Shown here piece after piece: positions 8,296 to 17,341 of a stretch of DNA of 64,000 nucleotides; positions within the stretch are counted from its first letter, which is position 1; each line of letters begins with the position of its first letter. Source of the DNA: Pseudomonas putida (GTDB lineage: Bacteria; Pseudomonadota; Gammaproteobacteria; Pseudomonadales; Pseudomonadaceae); assembly GCF_016406145.1 (NCBI RefSeq), contig NZ_CP066306.1, forward strand, positions 4,650,001-4,714,000. Reading direction: 5' to 3'. The position numbers and the translations under genes are program-made. The notes below the pieces were generated by a model. It saw only the letters and a program-made list of their open reading frames with translations, had not been told where the DNA came from and made no database searches.

Positions 8296-9723
8296 ATGGC
8301 TGATTCTTCCGGAAAACTAAAACTCGGCGCACTCGTTGCACTCGTCGTCGGTTCGATGATTGGCGGCGGTATCTTCTCGCTGCCGCAAAACATGGCCGCC
8401 AGCGCAGGGGTTGGCGCCGTGCTGATCGGCTGGGCAATCACCGCAGTGGGCATGCTGACCCTGGCCTTCGTGTTCCAGACCCTGGCCAACCGCAAGCCTG
8501 ACCTGGACGGCGGGGTATACGCCTACGCCAAGGCCGGCTTCGGCGACTACATGGGCTTCTCCTCGGCCTGGGGCTACTGGATCAGCGCCTGGCTGGGCAA
8601 CGTCGGTTACTTCGTGCTGCTGTTCAGTACCCTCGGCTACTTCTTCCCCATCTTCGGTGAAGGCAACACCCCGGCCGCCATCATCGGCGCCTCGGTGCTG
8701 CTGTGGGCGGTGCACTTCCTGGTTCTGCGCGGCATCAAGGAAGCGGCGTTCATCAACCTGGTCACCACAGTGGCCAAGGTTGTGCCGCTGGTACTGTTTG
8801 CGCTGATCTGCGTATTCGCCTTCAGGCTCGACATCTTCACTGCCGACATCTGGGCCACCGGCACGCCGGAACTGGGCAGCGTGATGAACCAGGTGCGCAA
8901 CATGATGCTGGTCACCGTCTGGGTGTTCATCGGCATCGAGGGTGCGAGCATCTTCTCCTCACGGGCGGAAAAACGCGCCGATGTGGGCAAGGCCACGGTC
9001 ATTGGCTTCATCACCGTGTTGCTGTTCCTGGTGCTGGTCAACGTGTTGTCGCTGGGTGTGATGACTCAACCGGAACTGGCCAAACTGCAGAACCCGTCGA
9101 TGGCTGCCGTGCTGGAGCATGTGGTTGGCCATTGGGGCGCGGTGCTGATCAGCGTCGGCCTGATCATCTCGCTGCTAGGCGCCCTGCTCTCATGGGTGCT
9201 GCTGTGCGCCGAGATCATGTTCGCCGCTGCGAAGGATCACACCATGCCGGAGTTCCTGCGCCGCGAGAATGCCAACCAGGTGCCGGCCAACGCCCTGTGG
9301 CTTACCAACGCCATGGTGCAGATCTTCCTGGTGATCACATTGTTCTCCGCCAGCACCTACCTGTCACTGATCTACCTCGCCACCTCGATGATCCTGGTGC
9401 CCTATCTGTGGTCGGCGGCCTATGGCTTCCTGCTGGCCATGCGCGGTGAAACCTACGAGCAGGCTGCCAGAGAACGCAGCAAAGACCTGCTCATCGGCGC
9501 CATTGCACTGATCTATGCCATCTGGCTGCTGTATGCCGGCGGCATGAAGTATCTGCTGCTCTCCGCCCTGCTATATGCCCCCGGGGTGATCCTGTTTGCC
9601 AAGGCCAAGCGTGAAATTGGCCAACCGATCTTCACCAACGTGGAAAAACTGATCTTTGCGGCTGTGGTCATCGGCGCCCTGGTGGCGGCCTATGGCCTGT
9701 ATGACGGCTTCCTGACCCTGTGA
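8296..9723 (+). CDS. arcD: arginine/ornithine antiporter
   Basis: Intact inner-membrane antiporter of 475 aa that exchanges arginine for ornithine. It feeds the arginine deiminase pathway that makes ATP without respiration. About 13 hydrophobic segments are visible, starting with [22 protein letters not shown], the APC-family first helix with the GGGIF substrate loop. ATG 8296 follows ACGGAG. It is the first gene of the arcDABC operon and has an ANR-type promoter. A second, broken copy lies divergently upstream (6424-7858). About 80 percent identity between the two is estimated by eye. Confidence 0.95.
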   Translation: MADSSGKLKLGALVALVVGSMIGGGIFSLPQNMAASAGVGAVLIGWAITAVGMLTLAFVFQTLANRKPDLDGGVYAYAKAGFGDYMGFSSAWGYWISAWLGNVGYFVLLFSTLGYFFPIFGEGNTPAAIIGASVLLWAVHFLVLRGIKEAAFINLVTTVAKVVPLVLFALICVFAFRLDIFTADIWATGTPELGSVMNQVRNMMLVTVWVFIGIEGASIFSSRAEKRADVGKATVIGFITVLLFLVLVNVLSLGVMTQPELAKLQNPSMAAVLEHVVGHWGAVLISVGLIISLLGALLSWVLLCAEIMFAAAKDHTMPEFLRRENANQVPANALWLTNAMVQIFLVITLFSASTYLSLIYLATSMILVPYLWSAAYGFLLAMRGETYEQAARERSKDLLIGAIALIYAIWLLYAGGMKYLLLSALLYAPGVILFAKAKREIGQPIFTNVEKLIFAAVVIGALVAAYGLYDGFLTL

Positions 9724-9755
9724 CCCACGTCTTCGCTCAATTGGAGGAAAGAACC

Positions 9756-11009
9756 ATGTCCGCTGAAAAACAGAAGTACGGTGTGCACTCCGAAGCCGGC
9801 AAGCTGCGCAAGGTAATGGTTTGCGCTCCTGGGCTTGCGCACAAGCGCCTGACCCCGAGCAACTGCGACGAACTGCTGTTCGATGATGTGATCTGGGTCG
9901 ATCAGGCCAAACGCGACCATTTCGACTTCGTCACCAAGATGCGCGAGCGCGGCGTGGATGTGCTTGAGATGCACAACCTGCTGACCGACATCGTCCAGAA
10001 CAAAGACGCGCTGAAGTGGATTCTTGACCGCAAGATCACCCCTGACACCGTAGGTGTCGGCCTGACCAACGAGGTGCGCAGCTGGCTCGAAGGCCTCGAG
10101 CCGCGCCACCTGGCCGAGTTCCTGATCGGCGGTGTGGCCGGCCAGGACCTGCCGCAGAGCGAAGGCGCCGACGTGGTCAAGATGTACAACGATTACCTGG
10201 GCCACTCCAGCTTCATTCTGCCCCCGCTGCCGAACACCCAGTTCACCCGCGACACCACCTGCTGGATCTATGGCGGCGTCACGCTGAACCCGATGTACTG
10301 GCCGGCGCGACGCCAGGAAACGCTGCTGACCACTGCCATCTACAAATTCCACCCGCAATTCACCGGTGCCGACTTCCAGGTCTGGTACGGCGACCCGGAC
10401 AAAGACCACGGCAACGCCACCCTTGAAGGCGGTGACGTGATGCCGATCGGCAAAGGCATCGTGCTCATCGGCATGGGCGAGCGCACTTCACGCCAGGCCA
10501 TCGGGCAACTGGCGCAGAACCTGTTCGCCAAGGGCGCAGTGGAAAAGGTCATCGTCGCCGGCCTGCCGAAGTCCCGCGCGGCGATGCACCTGGACACGGT
10601 ATTCAGCTTCTGCGACCGCGACCTGGTCACAGTCTTCCCCGAAGTGGTGAAAGAAATCGTGCCGTTCATCATCCGCCCGGACGAAAGCAAGCCCTACGGC
10701 ATGGACGTGCGCCGCGAGAACAAGTCGTTCATCGAAGTGGTGGGCGAGCAACTGGGCGTCAAGCTGCGCGTGGTCGAGACCGGCGGCAACAGCTTCGCCG
10801 CCGAGCGCGAACAGTGGGATGACGGCAACAACGTGGTGGCGGTGGAACCTGGCGTGGTCATCGGCTACGACCGCAACACCTACACCAACACCCTGCTGCG
10901 CAAGGCCGGCATCGAGGTCATCACCATCAGCGCCGGCGAGCTGGGCCGGGGCCGTGGCGGCGGCCACTGCATGACCTGCCCGATCGTGCGTGACCCCATC
11001 GATTACTAA
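9756..11009 (+). CDS. arcA: arginine deiminase
   Basis: Hydrolyses arginine to citrulline and ammonia, the first step of the ADI pathway, in the cytoplasm. The protein is 417 aa from ATG 9756, chosen for the strong GGAGG site at 9742-9746; this equals the normal family length. Typical stretches are [27 protein letters not shown] at the N-terminus, [39 protein letters not shown] and, at the C-terminus, [14 protein letters not shown]. Cys405 there is the catalytic nucleophile. The gene starts 32 bases after arcD and should be on the same transcript. Confidence 0.97.
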   Translation: MSAEKQKYGVHSEAGKLRKVMVCAPGLAHKRLTPSNCDELLFDDVIWVDQAKRDHFDFVTKMRERGVDVLEMHNLLTDIVQNKDALKWILDRKITPDTVGVGLTNEVRSWLEGLEPRHLAEFLIGGVAGQDLPQSEGADVVKMYNDYLGHSSFILPPLPNTQFTRDTTCWIYGGVTLNPMYWPARRQETLLTTAIYKFHPQFTGADFQVWYGDPDKDHGNATLEGGDVMPIGKGIVLIGMGERTSRQAIGQLAQNLFAKGAVEKVIVAGLPKSRAAMHLDTVFSFCDRDLVTVFPEVVKEIVPFIIRPDESKPYGMDVRRENKSFIEVVGEQLGVKLRVVETGGNSFAAEREQWDDGNNVVAVEPGVVIGYDRNTYTNTLLRKAGIEVITISAGELGRGRGGGHCMTCPIVRDPIDY

Positions 11010-11077
11010 CGACCATTTTCCCGGCTGCCCCCACAAGGCGGTGGCCGGGCCGATTACCGAACTCAAGGAGAATCACC

Positions 11078-12088
11078 ATGGCGTTCAACATCCATAACCG
11101 CAACCTGCTCAGCCTCGAACACCACAGCACCCGCGAGCTGAAGTACCTGCTGGACCTGTCCCGCGACCTCAAGCGTGCCAAGTACACAGGTACCGAGCAG
11201 CAGCACCTGAAAGGCAACAACATCGCCCTGATCTTCGAGAAAACCTCAACGCGCACCCGCTGCGCCTTCGAAGTGGCCGCTTATGACCAAGGGGCAAACG
11301 TTACCTACATCGATCCCAACTCTTCGCAAATTGGCCACAAGGAAAGCATGAAGGACACCGCCCGCGTACTCGGGCGCATGTACGATGCCATCGAGTATCG
11401 CGGCTTCAAGCAGGAAATCGTCGAAGAGCTGGCCAAGTTCGCCGGGGTGCCGGTGTTCAACGGCCTGACCGACGAGTACCACCCGACCCAGATGATCGCC
11501 GACGTACTGACCATGCGTGAGCACAGCGACAAGCCGCTGCACGACATCAGCTATGCCTACCTGGGCGACGCCCGCAACAACATGGGCAACTCGCTGCTGC
11601 TGATCGGCGCCAAGCTCGGTATGGACGTGCGTATCGCTGCGCCCAAGGCGCTGTGGCCGCATGACGACCTGGTCGAGCGCTGCAAGCAGTACGCTGAGGA
11701 AAGCGGTGCACGCATCACCCTTACCGAAGACCCGAAAGCTGCGGTCAAAGGTGTGGACTTCGTGCACACCGACGTCTGGGTGTCGATGGGTGAGCCGATC
11801 GAAGCCTGGGGCGAGCGCATCAAGCAGCTCAAACCCTATCAGGTGAACACGGAGCTGATGAAGTCCACCGGCAATCCGCGGACCAAATTCATGCACTGCC
11901 TGCCGGCTTTCCATAACTCCGAGACCAAGGTCGGCAAGCAGATCGCCGAACAGTATCCGGACCTGGCCAATGGCATCGAAGTGACCGACGACGTGTTCGA
12001 GTCGCCCGCCTGCATCGCCTTCGAACAGGCGGAAAACCGCATGCACACGATCAAGGCGATCCTGGTGTCGACCCTGGCTGATCTCTGA
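11078..12088 (+). CDS. arcB: catabolic ornithine carbamoyltransferase
   Basis: Second enzyme of the ADI pathway. It phosphorolyses citrulline to ornithine and carbamoyl phosphate. At 336 aa it has the catabolic OTCase length. The carbamoyl-phosphate motif STRTR is at residues 57-61; [10 protein letters not shown] follows, and MHCLPAFH is the ornithine-site loop with the conserved Cys. AAGGAG sits 8 bases before ATG 11078. It lies 68 bases after arcA. The gap to arcC is longer and holds a palindromic repeat. Confidence 0.97.
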   Translation: MAFNIHNRNLLSLEHHSTRELKYLLDLSRDLKRAKYTGTEQQHLKGNNIALIFEKTSTRTRCAFEVAAYDQGANVTYIDPNSSQIGHKESMKDTARVLGRMYDAIEYRGFKQEIVEELAKFAGVPVFNGLTDEYHPTQMIADVLTMREHSDKPLHDISYAYLGDARNNMGNSLLLIGAKLGMDVRIAAPKALWPHDDLVERCKQYAEESGARITLTEDPKAAVKGVDFVHTDVWVSMGEPIEAWGERIKQLKPYQVNTELMKSTGNPRTKFMHCLPAFHNSETKVGKQIAEQYPDLANGIEVTDDVFESPACIAFEQAENRMHTIKAILVSTLADL

Positions 12089-12103
12089 TAAGCACCTCGG
12101 TAG

Positions 12104-12188
12104 TGTGGGAGCCGGCTTGCCGGCGATGCAGGCAACACGGTGCATGGCACCGGCTGCGCCGGTGATCGCCGGCAAGCCGGCTCCCACA
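12104..12188. repeat. REP pair between arcB and arcC
   Basis: Two 24-base complementary arms (12104-12127 and 12165-12188) carry the GCCGGCAAGCCGGC-type core, and each arm can also fold on itself. The loop contains a further small inverted repeat. Inside an operon such an element may stabilise the upstream mRNA or attenuate arcC; the sequence alone does not show which. Confidence 0.85.
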
Positions 12189-12230
12189 CAGAAACGAGGC
12201 GCTCCCCCCATCTTCGCAAAGGACATTCCC

Positions 12231-13160
12231 ATGCGAATCGTTGTTGCATTGGGCGGCAACGCCCTGCTGCGCCGCGGCGAGCCCATGACCGCTGACAACC
12301 AGCGCGCCAATATCCGCACCGCCACCGAGCAGATCGCCAAGATTCACCCCGGCAACGAGCTGGTCATCGCCCACGGTAACGGCCCCCAGGTTGGCTTGCT
12401 GTCATTGCAGGCGCTGTCGTACAAACCCGACGAAGCCTACCCGCTGGACGTGCTCGGTGCCGAAACCGAAGGCATGATCGGTTACATGATCGAACAGGAG
12501 CTGGGTAACCTGCTGGCGTTCGAAGTGCCGTTCGCCACCCTGCTGACCCAGGTCGAAGTCGATGCCGACGATCCGGCCTTCAAGGACCCGACCAAGTTCA
12601 TCGGCCCGGTCTACAGCAAGGAAGAAGCCGAACGCCTGGCCAAGGAGAAAGGCTGGGTGGTCAAGGCCGACGGCGACAAATACCGCCGCGTGGTGGCCAG
12701 CCCCAAACCCAAGCGCATCTTCGAGATCCGCCCGATCAAGTGGCTGCTGGAAAAAAACAGCATCGTGATCTGCGCAGGCGGTGGCGGTATCCCCACCATG
12801 TACGATGAAAACCGCAAGCTCAAAGGCATCGAAGCGGTCATCGACAAGGACTTGTGCTCGGCACTGCTGGCCGAACAACTGGAAGCCGACCTTCTGATAA
12901 TCGCCACTGACGTCGATGCGGCTTACATTGACTGGGGCAAACCCACGCAAAAAGCCATTGCCCAGGCCCACCCCGACGAACTCGAACGCCTGGGCTTCGC
13001 CGCCGGCTCCATGGGGCCGAAGGTGCAGGCCGCAAGCGATTTCGCCCGCGCCACCGGCAAGGTCGCCGTGATCAGCTCGCTGGAGAATATCGAGGACATC
13101 GTCAAAGGCACCGCCGGCACCCGTGTTTCAACGGCCAAGCCAGGCATCAGCTACCGTTGA
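12231..13160 (+). CDS. arcC: carbamate kinase
   Basis: Last enzyme of the ADI pathway. It transfers the phosphate of carbamoyl phosphate to ADP, yielding ATP, carbon dioxide and ammonia. It is 309 aa from ATG 12231, which AAAGGA at 12218-12223 supports; the frame is open further upstream but runs through the REP repeat and is not coding there. Signature parts are [47 protein letters not shown], the lid region, and [10 protein letters not shown]. It belongs to the amino-acid kinase fold. Confidence 0.96.
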   Translation: MRIVVALGGNALLRRGEPMTADNQRANIRTATEQIAKIHPGNELVIAHGNGPQVGLLSLQALSYKPDEAYPLDVLGAETEGMIGYMIEQELGNLLAFEVPFATLLTQVEVDADDPAFKDPTKFIGPVYSKEEAERLAKEKGWVVKADGDKYRRVVASPKPKRIFEIRPIKWLLEKNSIVICAGGGGIPTMYDENRKLKGIEAVIDKDLCSALLAEQLEADLLIIATDVDAAYIDWGKPTQKAIAQAHPDELERLGFAAGSMGPKVQAASDFARATGKVAVISSLENIEDIVKGTAGTRVSTAKPGISYR

Positions 13161-13216
13161 ATGCAGTAGGCGGGCGCAGGCCGCCCGCCATTTTCGACCC
13201 TCCGGAGGATTCCGCC

Positions 13217-13585
13217 ATGGCCCAGTACCAACCTGGTCACGTGCATATCGAGCGCACTGCGCTGAACGCCAATGACCACAGCTACGACCTCAACATCGAG
13301 TACGAAGCGACTCAGGATCCCAGGGAAGGTCGGGGTATCCAGTTCCGCTTGCATGGCAGCATCGAAGGCAAGCCGGTAGATGAAAAGTTTTACCTGCCCA
13401 AAGATCAGGTGTTGCCGAGCTTTTTGATGGTGCTAAGCCGCAAGGCCCAGTCACACCTGCCACCGCACAAGAAATTCGAAACGCTCGGTTCACCGCACAA
13501 GATTTACGACCAGATGTTCGAGGACATCCGCGCCAAACTGGATGTGAAGTCCGGCGATTCGATCAAGCCTGAACATTTAGAGTAA
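13217..13585 (+). CDS. DUF5064 family protein
   Basis: Protein of 122 aa with no membrane segment or signal peptide. It opens MAQYQPGHVHIERTALNANDHSYDLNIEYEA and has many charged residues near the end (KSGDSIKPEHLE). I recognise it as the Pseudomonas DUF5064 family, whose function is unknown. A strong ribosome site, CGGAGGA (13203-13209), precedes ATG 13217. It begins 56 bases after arcC and may be the last gene of the arc transcript; a palindromic repeat follows immediately. A role in arginine metabolism is only suggested by position. Confidence 0.8.
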   Translation: MAQYQPGHVHIERTALNANDHSYDLNIEYEATQDPREGRGIQFRLHGSIEGKPVDEKFYLPKDQVLPSFLMVLSRKAQSHLPPHKKFETLGSPHKIYDQMFEDIRAKLDVKSGDSIKPEHLE

Positions 13586-13676
13586 ACCCAATCGCCGGCA
13601 AGCCGGCTCCCACAGGTACCCCGCTGTCTCAGGTTCTGCGGAGTACCTGTGGGCAGGCTTGCCGGCAATTGGGTTT
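13584..13676. repeat. REP pair after the arc cluster
   Basis: Imperfect complementary arms (13584-13617 and 13644-13676) carry the GCCGGCAAGCC core. The first arm starts inside the stop codon of the DUF5064 gene. It separates the arc cluster from the sigma-54 activator gene and probably acts as a transcription boundary. Confidence 0.8.
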
Positions 13677-13732
13677 ACCACTGCTCCCAAGGCATACTAC
13701 TGCCCTCCCCGGCCATAACCCCCCGCCTCCCC

Positions 13733-15244
13733 ATGCGCATCCATGTCAGCTTCATCGACCGCGTCGGCATCACCCAGGAAGTCCTCGCCCTGCTCGGTGC
13801 CCGCAACCTCAACCTGGACGCCGTAGAGATGGTGCCGCCGAACGTCTACATCGACGCTCCGACCCTCAGCCCCGCCGTACTCGAAGAACTGCACGACGCG
13901 CTGTTCGAAGTACATGGGGTACAGTCGGTAGACGTGGTCGATATCCTCCCTGGCCAGCGCCGCCACCTGCAGCTCGATGCCCTGCTCGCCGCCATGAGCG
14001 ACCCGGTGCTGGCCGTCGACAGCGCAGGCCTGGTGCTGCTGGCCAACCCCGCGCTGATCGCCCTGTGCGGGCGTGAGTCAGCGGGGCGGTCTGTTGGCGA
14101 ACTGTTCGGCGACCCCGGCCTGCTGCAGGCGCTGCTGGACAACAACTTCCACCTGCCGATGCGCGAGATGCAGCTCAACGGCCAGAGCCTGCTGCTCGAT
14201 GCCACGCCCATCACCAACGCCGGCGGCCTGTTGACCCTGTACCCGCCCAACCGCATGGGCGAGCGCCTGTCGGCCCTGCACCACGACCACGCCGAAGGCT
14301 TCGATGCGCTGCTCGGCGAGTCCCCTGCGATCCGCACCCTCAAGGCCCGCGCCCTGCGCGTAGCGGCCCTGGATGCGCCCCTGCTGGTACATGGCGAGAC
14401 CGGCACCGGCAAGGAACTGGTGGCCCGTGCCTGCCATGCCATCAGCAGCCGGCAAGCGGCGCCTTTCCTGGCCCTCAACTGCGCCGCGCTGCCCGAGAGC
14501 CTGGCCGAGAGCGAACTGTTCGGCTACGCCCCAGGCGCTTTCACCGGCGCCCAGCGCGGTGGCAAACCCGGGCTGATGGAGCTGGCCAACCAGGGCACGG
14601 TATTTCTCGACGAGATCGGCGAAATGTCGCCGTACTTGCAAGCCAAGCTGTTGCGTTTTCTCAGTGACGGCAGCTTCCGCCGGGTGGGCGGCGACCGCGA
14701 GGTGAAGGTGGATGTGCGCATCATCAGCGCCACCCACCGCGACCTGGAACGCATGGTCGCCGAAGGCACCTTCCGGGAAGACCTGTTCTACCGCCTCAAC
14801 GTGCTCAACCTGCAGGTGCCGCCCTTGCGCGACCGTGGCCAGGACATTCTGATGCTCGCGCACTACTTCATGCAGCAGGCCTGCACGCAGATCCAGCGCC
14901 CGGCCTGCCGACTGACCCCGGCTACGCACTCGGCATTGCTGGCCAACCCTTGGCCGGGCAACGTGCGCCAGCTGCAAAACGTGATCTTCCGTGCCGCCGC
15001 CATCTGTGAAAGCAACCTGGTCGACATCGGCGATCTGGACATCGCCGGGACATCGGTGGCGCGTGGCCAGGATGGCGAGGTCGCGAGCCTGGAACAGGCG
15101 GTGGGGGATTTCGAACGTGAACTGCTGCAACGGTTATATGCCAGCTACCCATCGACCCGGCAACTGGCGGGGCGCTTGCAGACTTCGCATACCGCGATAG
15201 CCCAGCGGTTGCGTAAGTATGGAATTCCCAAAGCGAAAATTTAA
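13733..15244 (+). CDS. gcsR: TyrR-like sigma-54 activator, GcsR type
   Basis: Enhancer-binding protein of 503 aa. Domains in order: ACT (about 1-72, [30 protein letters not shown]), PAS (about 78-185), AAA+ (about 193-425) with Walker A GETGTGKE at 221-228, and a C-terminal helix-turn-helix (about 460-500, [24 protein letters not shown]). GAFTGA at 268-273 is intact, so it should contact sigma-54. ATG 13733 is chosen because the family begins MRIHVSF. In P. aeruginosa the homologue GcsR senses glycine and activates the glycine-cleavage operon. Here that operon lies one gene downstream and carries a sigma-54 promoter, supporting the same role. Confidence 0.9.
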   Translation: MRIHVSFIDRVGITQEVLALLGARNLNLDAVEMVPPNVYIDAPTLSPAVLEELHDALFEVHGVQSVDVVDILPGQRRHLQLDALLAAMSDPVLAVDSAGLVLLANPALIALCGRESAGRSVGELFGDPGLLQALLDNNFHLPMREMQLNGQSLLLDATPITNAGGLLTLYPPNRMGERLSALHHDHAEGFDALLGESPAIRTLKARALRVAALDAPLLVHGETGTGKELVARACHAISSRQAAPFLALNCAALPESLAESELFGYAPGAFTGAQRGGKPGLMELANQGTVFLDEIGEMSPYLQAKLLRFLSDGSFRRVGGDREVKVDVRIISATHRDLERMVAEGTFREDLFYRLNVLNLQVPPLRDRGQDILMLAHYFMQQACTQIQRPACRLTPATHSALLANPWPGNVRQLQNVIFRAAAICESNLVDIGDLDIAGTSVARGQDGEVASLEQAVGDFERELLQRLYASYPSTRQLAGRLQTSHTAIAQRLRKYGIPKAKI

Positions 15245-15258
15245 TGATGCAACCATCA

Positions 15259-15289
15259 CCCCTTCTCGGATTACTCCGAGAAGGGGCTT
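15259..15289 (+). terminator. terminator after gcsR
   Basis: Perfect 12-bp stem (15259-15270 with 15275-15286) with loop TTAC, starting 14 bases after the gcsR stop and followed by CTTTAAAT. The T run is short. It separates gcsR from gltS. The remaining 15290-15463 shows no further gene. Confidence 0.75.
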
Positions 15290-15463
15290 TAAATCTAATG
15301 ATCGGCCCGCTCCCACTCTCCATCCCGCATTTCATGGTATTCCGGGCAAGGATTAGAACTTTACGTTATCAGGTTTCAGACTAGTCCTACGGGCGCAGCC
15401 AATACTTCAACAAGCACTGCTGCGAAAATGACGCTCTTCTTTGTTATGGAGAGAGCGCCTCTC

Positions 15464-16669
15464 ATGCTTGAACTCGACTTCTATGGCACATTGGTCGCCG
15501 CCTCCCTGGTGCTGTTACTGGGCCATGGCCTGGTGACTCGTGTCGTTGTCCTGCGAACCTACAATATTCCCGAACCTGTTGCAGGCGGCCTGGTCGTTGC
15601 CCTGATCCTGCTCGTGTTACGCAGCTTCGACCTGCAAGTGCAATTCGATACTTCATTGCAAGCACCGTTGATGCTGGCGTTCTTCGCCACCATCGGACTG
15701 AACGCAGACTTCGCCAGTTTGAAAAAAGGCGGGCGCGTGGTCGGCATCTTCCTGGTCGTGGTGACCGGCTTGCTGCTGGTGCAGAATGCCATGGGCATCG
15801 GTCTGGCCACGGCATTGGGGCTGGACCCGTTGATGGGCCTGCTGACCGGCTCCATCACCCTGTCGGGCGGCCACGGCACGGGCGCGGCCTGGAGCAGTAC
15901 CTTCAGCGAAAAATATGGCCTGGCCTCCGCCTCGGAGCTGGCCTTGGCCTCCGCCACCTTTGGCTTGGTGCTGGGCGGCCTGATCGGCGGCCCGGTCGCC
16001 CGCCTGCTGATCAAGCGTGTGAAGATCCCTGGCGTGGACCAAGCAACGCCTCACTTGCCCAAGGGATTTGAAGAGCCCGAAAAAGAACGCCTGATCACAC
16101 CCTTCTCGTTCATCGAGACTTTAGCGCTGATTTCAGTCAGCCTGCTCGGCGGCACCCTGTTGAATGGCCAACTACTGGGCACGGCGTTCGAACTGCCAAC
16201 ATTCGTTTGCGTCTTGTTTGTCGGGGTGTTGTTACGCAACGTGCTTTCAGCGCTGGGTCTGTATCAGGTATTCGAGCGTGAAATCTCAGTGCTGGGCAAC
16301 GTCAGCCTATCGCTGTTCCTGGCCATTGCACTGATGTCGCTCAAGTTGTGGGACCTGGCGGCACTCGCCCTGCCCTTCCTGATTATCCTGGCCGCACAGA
16401 CGTTGCTCATGGCGCTGTTCGCGATCTTCATCACCTTCCGGGTCATGGGCAGCAATTACGACGCAGCGGTATTGGCAGCCGGGCATTGCGGATTCGGCCT
16501 GGGTGCCACGCCAACCGCCATCGCCAACATGCAAGCCGTAACCCACCGCTTCGGGCCTTCGCATTTGGCGTTTCTGGTGGTGCCGATGGTGGGAGCATTC
16601 TTCATCGACATCATCAATGTCATCGTCATCAAGCTGTACCTGGCATTGCCGTTTTTCGTTGCGGGCTAA
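15464..16669 (+). CDS. gltS: sodium/glutamate symporter
   Basis: Inner-membrane carrier of 401 aa that imports glutamate with sodium ions, the same length as E. coli GltS. The start at ATG 15464 (MLELDFYGTLVAASL) matches the family and has GGAGAG 10-15 bases upstream; earlier in-frame starts at 15428 and 15446 are less likely. Signature stretches: IPEPVAGGLVVALILLVL, LMLAFFATIGLNA, TGSITLSGGHGTGAAWSSTF, FELPTFVCVLFVGVLLRN, and HCGFGLGATPTAIANMQAVT. It lies between the GcsR gene and the glycine-cleavage operon, and the first operator-like repeats of that operon begin 15 bases after its stop. Confidence 0.96.
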   Translation: MLELDFYGTLVAASLVLLLGHGLVTRVVVLRTYNIPEPVAGGLVVALILLVLRSFDLQVQFDTSLQAPLMLAFFATIGLNADFASLKKGGRVVGIFLVVVTGLLLVQNAMGIGLATALGLDPLMGLLTGSITLSGGHGTGAAWSSTFSEKYGLASASELALASATFGLVLGGLIGGPVARLLIKRVKIPGVDQATPHLPKGFEEPEKERLITPFSFIETLALISVSLLGGTLLNGQLLGTAFELPTFVCVLFVGVLLRNVLSALGLYQVFEREISVLGNVSLSLFLAIALMSLKLWDLAALALPFLIILAAQTLLMALFAIFITFRVMGSNYDAAVLAAGHCGFGLGATPTAIANMQAVTHRFGPSHLAFLVVPMVGAFFIDIINVIVIKLYLALPFFVAG

Positions 16670-16683
16670 GCCCAAACGCCTCA

Positions 16684-16722
16684 TTGTATTGATTTCAATA
16701 CACCGTATTGAAATCAATACAA
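16684..16722. promoter_or_regulatory. two adjacent GcsR-like operators
   Basis: Two copies of GTATTGA-ww-TCAATAC (16686-16701 and 16705-16720), each a palindrome, are centred 19 bases apart; together they form one perfect 18-bp inverted repeat around ACC. Written as 18-mers (16685-16702, 16704-16721) they have the form TGTAnnG-N4-CnnTnCn, close to the GcsR consensus I recall from P. aeruginosa. They lie about 170 bases upstream of the sigma-54 promoter of gcvH, a normal enhancer distance. They could also form a hairpin after gltS, but no T run follows. Confidence 0.65.
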
Positions 16723-16784
16723 ACCCCTTCAGATCCGTCTGTGCAAGGGTTTGATCCCCAAACTCTTTTTCCTTTCTCGCCAAC

Positions 16785-16802
16785 TGTATCGTTTTCATTC
16801 CA
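16785..16802. promoter_or_regulatory. third GcsR-like operator
   Basis: TGTATCG-N4-CATTCCA, an imperfect copy of the 18-mers at 16685 and 16704 (12 of 16 core bases shared). It lies about 80 bases closer to the promoter. It is the copy most like the recalled P. aeruginosa consensus TGTAACG-N4-CGTTCCG. An AT-rich stretch (16800-16860) between it and the promoter could help DNA bending. Confidence 0.5.
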
Positions 16803-16865
16803 AAAAAATTGCAAAATGATGACGAACAATATTTAACTTATTGTTTTATAAGATTTTTTTACGAG

Positions 16866-16881
16866 TGGCCGCATTATTGCT
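16866..16881 (+). promoter_or_regulatory. sigma-54 promoter of gcvH
   Basis: TGGCCGCATTATTGCT has the invariant GG and GC with the exact 10-base spacing of the -24/-12 class (TGGCAC-N5-TTGCA). Transcription should start near 16893, about 54 bases before gcvH. With the GcsR-like sites upstream and the activator gene nearby, this is a complete sigma-54 control region. Confidence 0.8.
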
Positions 16882-16946
16882 AAGGGAATCCCAACCCAAG
16901 AGCGCGAACCCACCGCGCCCAACGCCCTGCTTCCCGAGGATTCCCC

Positions 16947-17330
16947 ATGAGCGAGTTGCGTTTCACTGAAGATCACGAATGGCTGCGCGTCGAAGCTGAC
17001 GGTAGCGTCACCGTAGGCATCACCGCCTACGCCCAGAACGCCCTCGGCGATGTGGTCTTCGTGCAACTGCCGGAGCTGCAGCAATACGACAAAGGTGCCG
17101 AAGCCTCCACCGTCGAGTCGGTCAAAGCCGCCAGCGGCGTGTACATGCCCCTGAGCGGGGAAGTGGTCGCCATCAACGACGGCCTGAACGACAGCCCTGA
17201 GCTGGTCAACGAAGACCCCCTGGGCGAAGGCTGGTTCTTCCGTTTCATTCCGGCCGACATGAACGAAGTGGCTGCCCTGCTCGACCAGGACGCCTACGAC
17301 CGCCTGATCAAAGCCAACGACGACGCCTGA
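16947..17330 (+). CDS. gcvH: glycine cleavage system H protein
   Basis: Lipoyl carrier protein of 127 aa. It shuttles the aminomethyl group between the P, T and L proteins. Lys60 in the [10 protein letters not shown] motif is the lipoylation site. It starts at ATG 16947 after CGAGGA. It is the first gene of the gcvH-gcvP-sdaA-gcvT unit, 11 bases before gcvP, under the sigma-54 promoter at 16866. Other gcv sets may exist elsewhere, as is common in pseudomonads. Confidence 0.97.
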   Translation: MSELRFTEDHEWLRVEADGSVTVGITAYAQNALGDVVFVQLPELQQYDKGAEASTVESVKAASGVYMPLSGEVVAINDGLNDSPELVNEDPLGEGWFFRFIPADMNEVAALLDQDAYDRLIKANDDA

Positions 17331-17341
17331 GGAACCCGACC

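Noticed and set aside
16684..16722. Intrinsic terminator of gltS
   Set aside because: The stem is AT-rich and no T run follows. Each half is itself a palindrome repeated a third time at 16785, which fits operators better.
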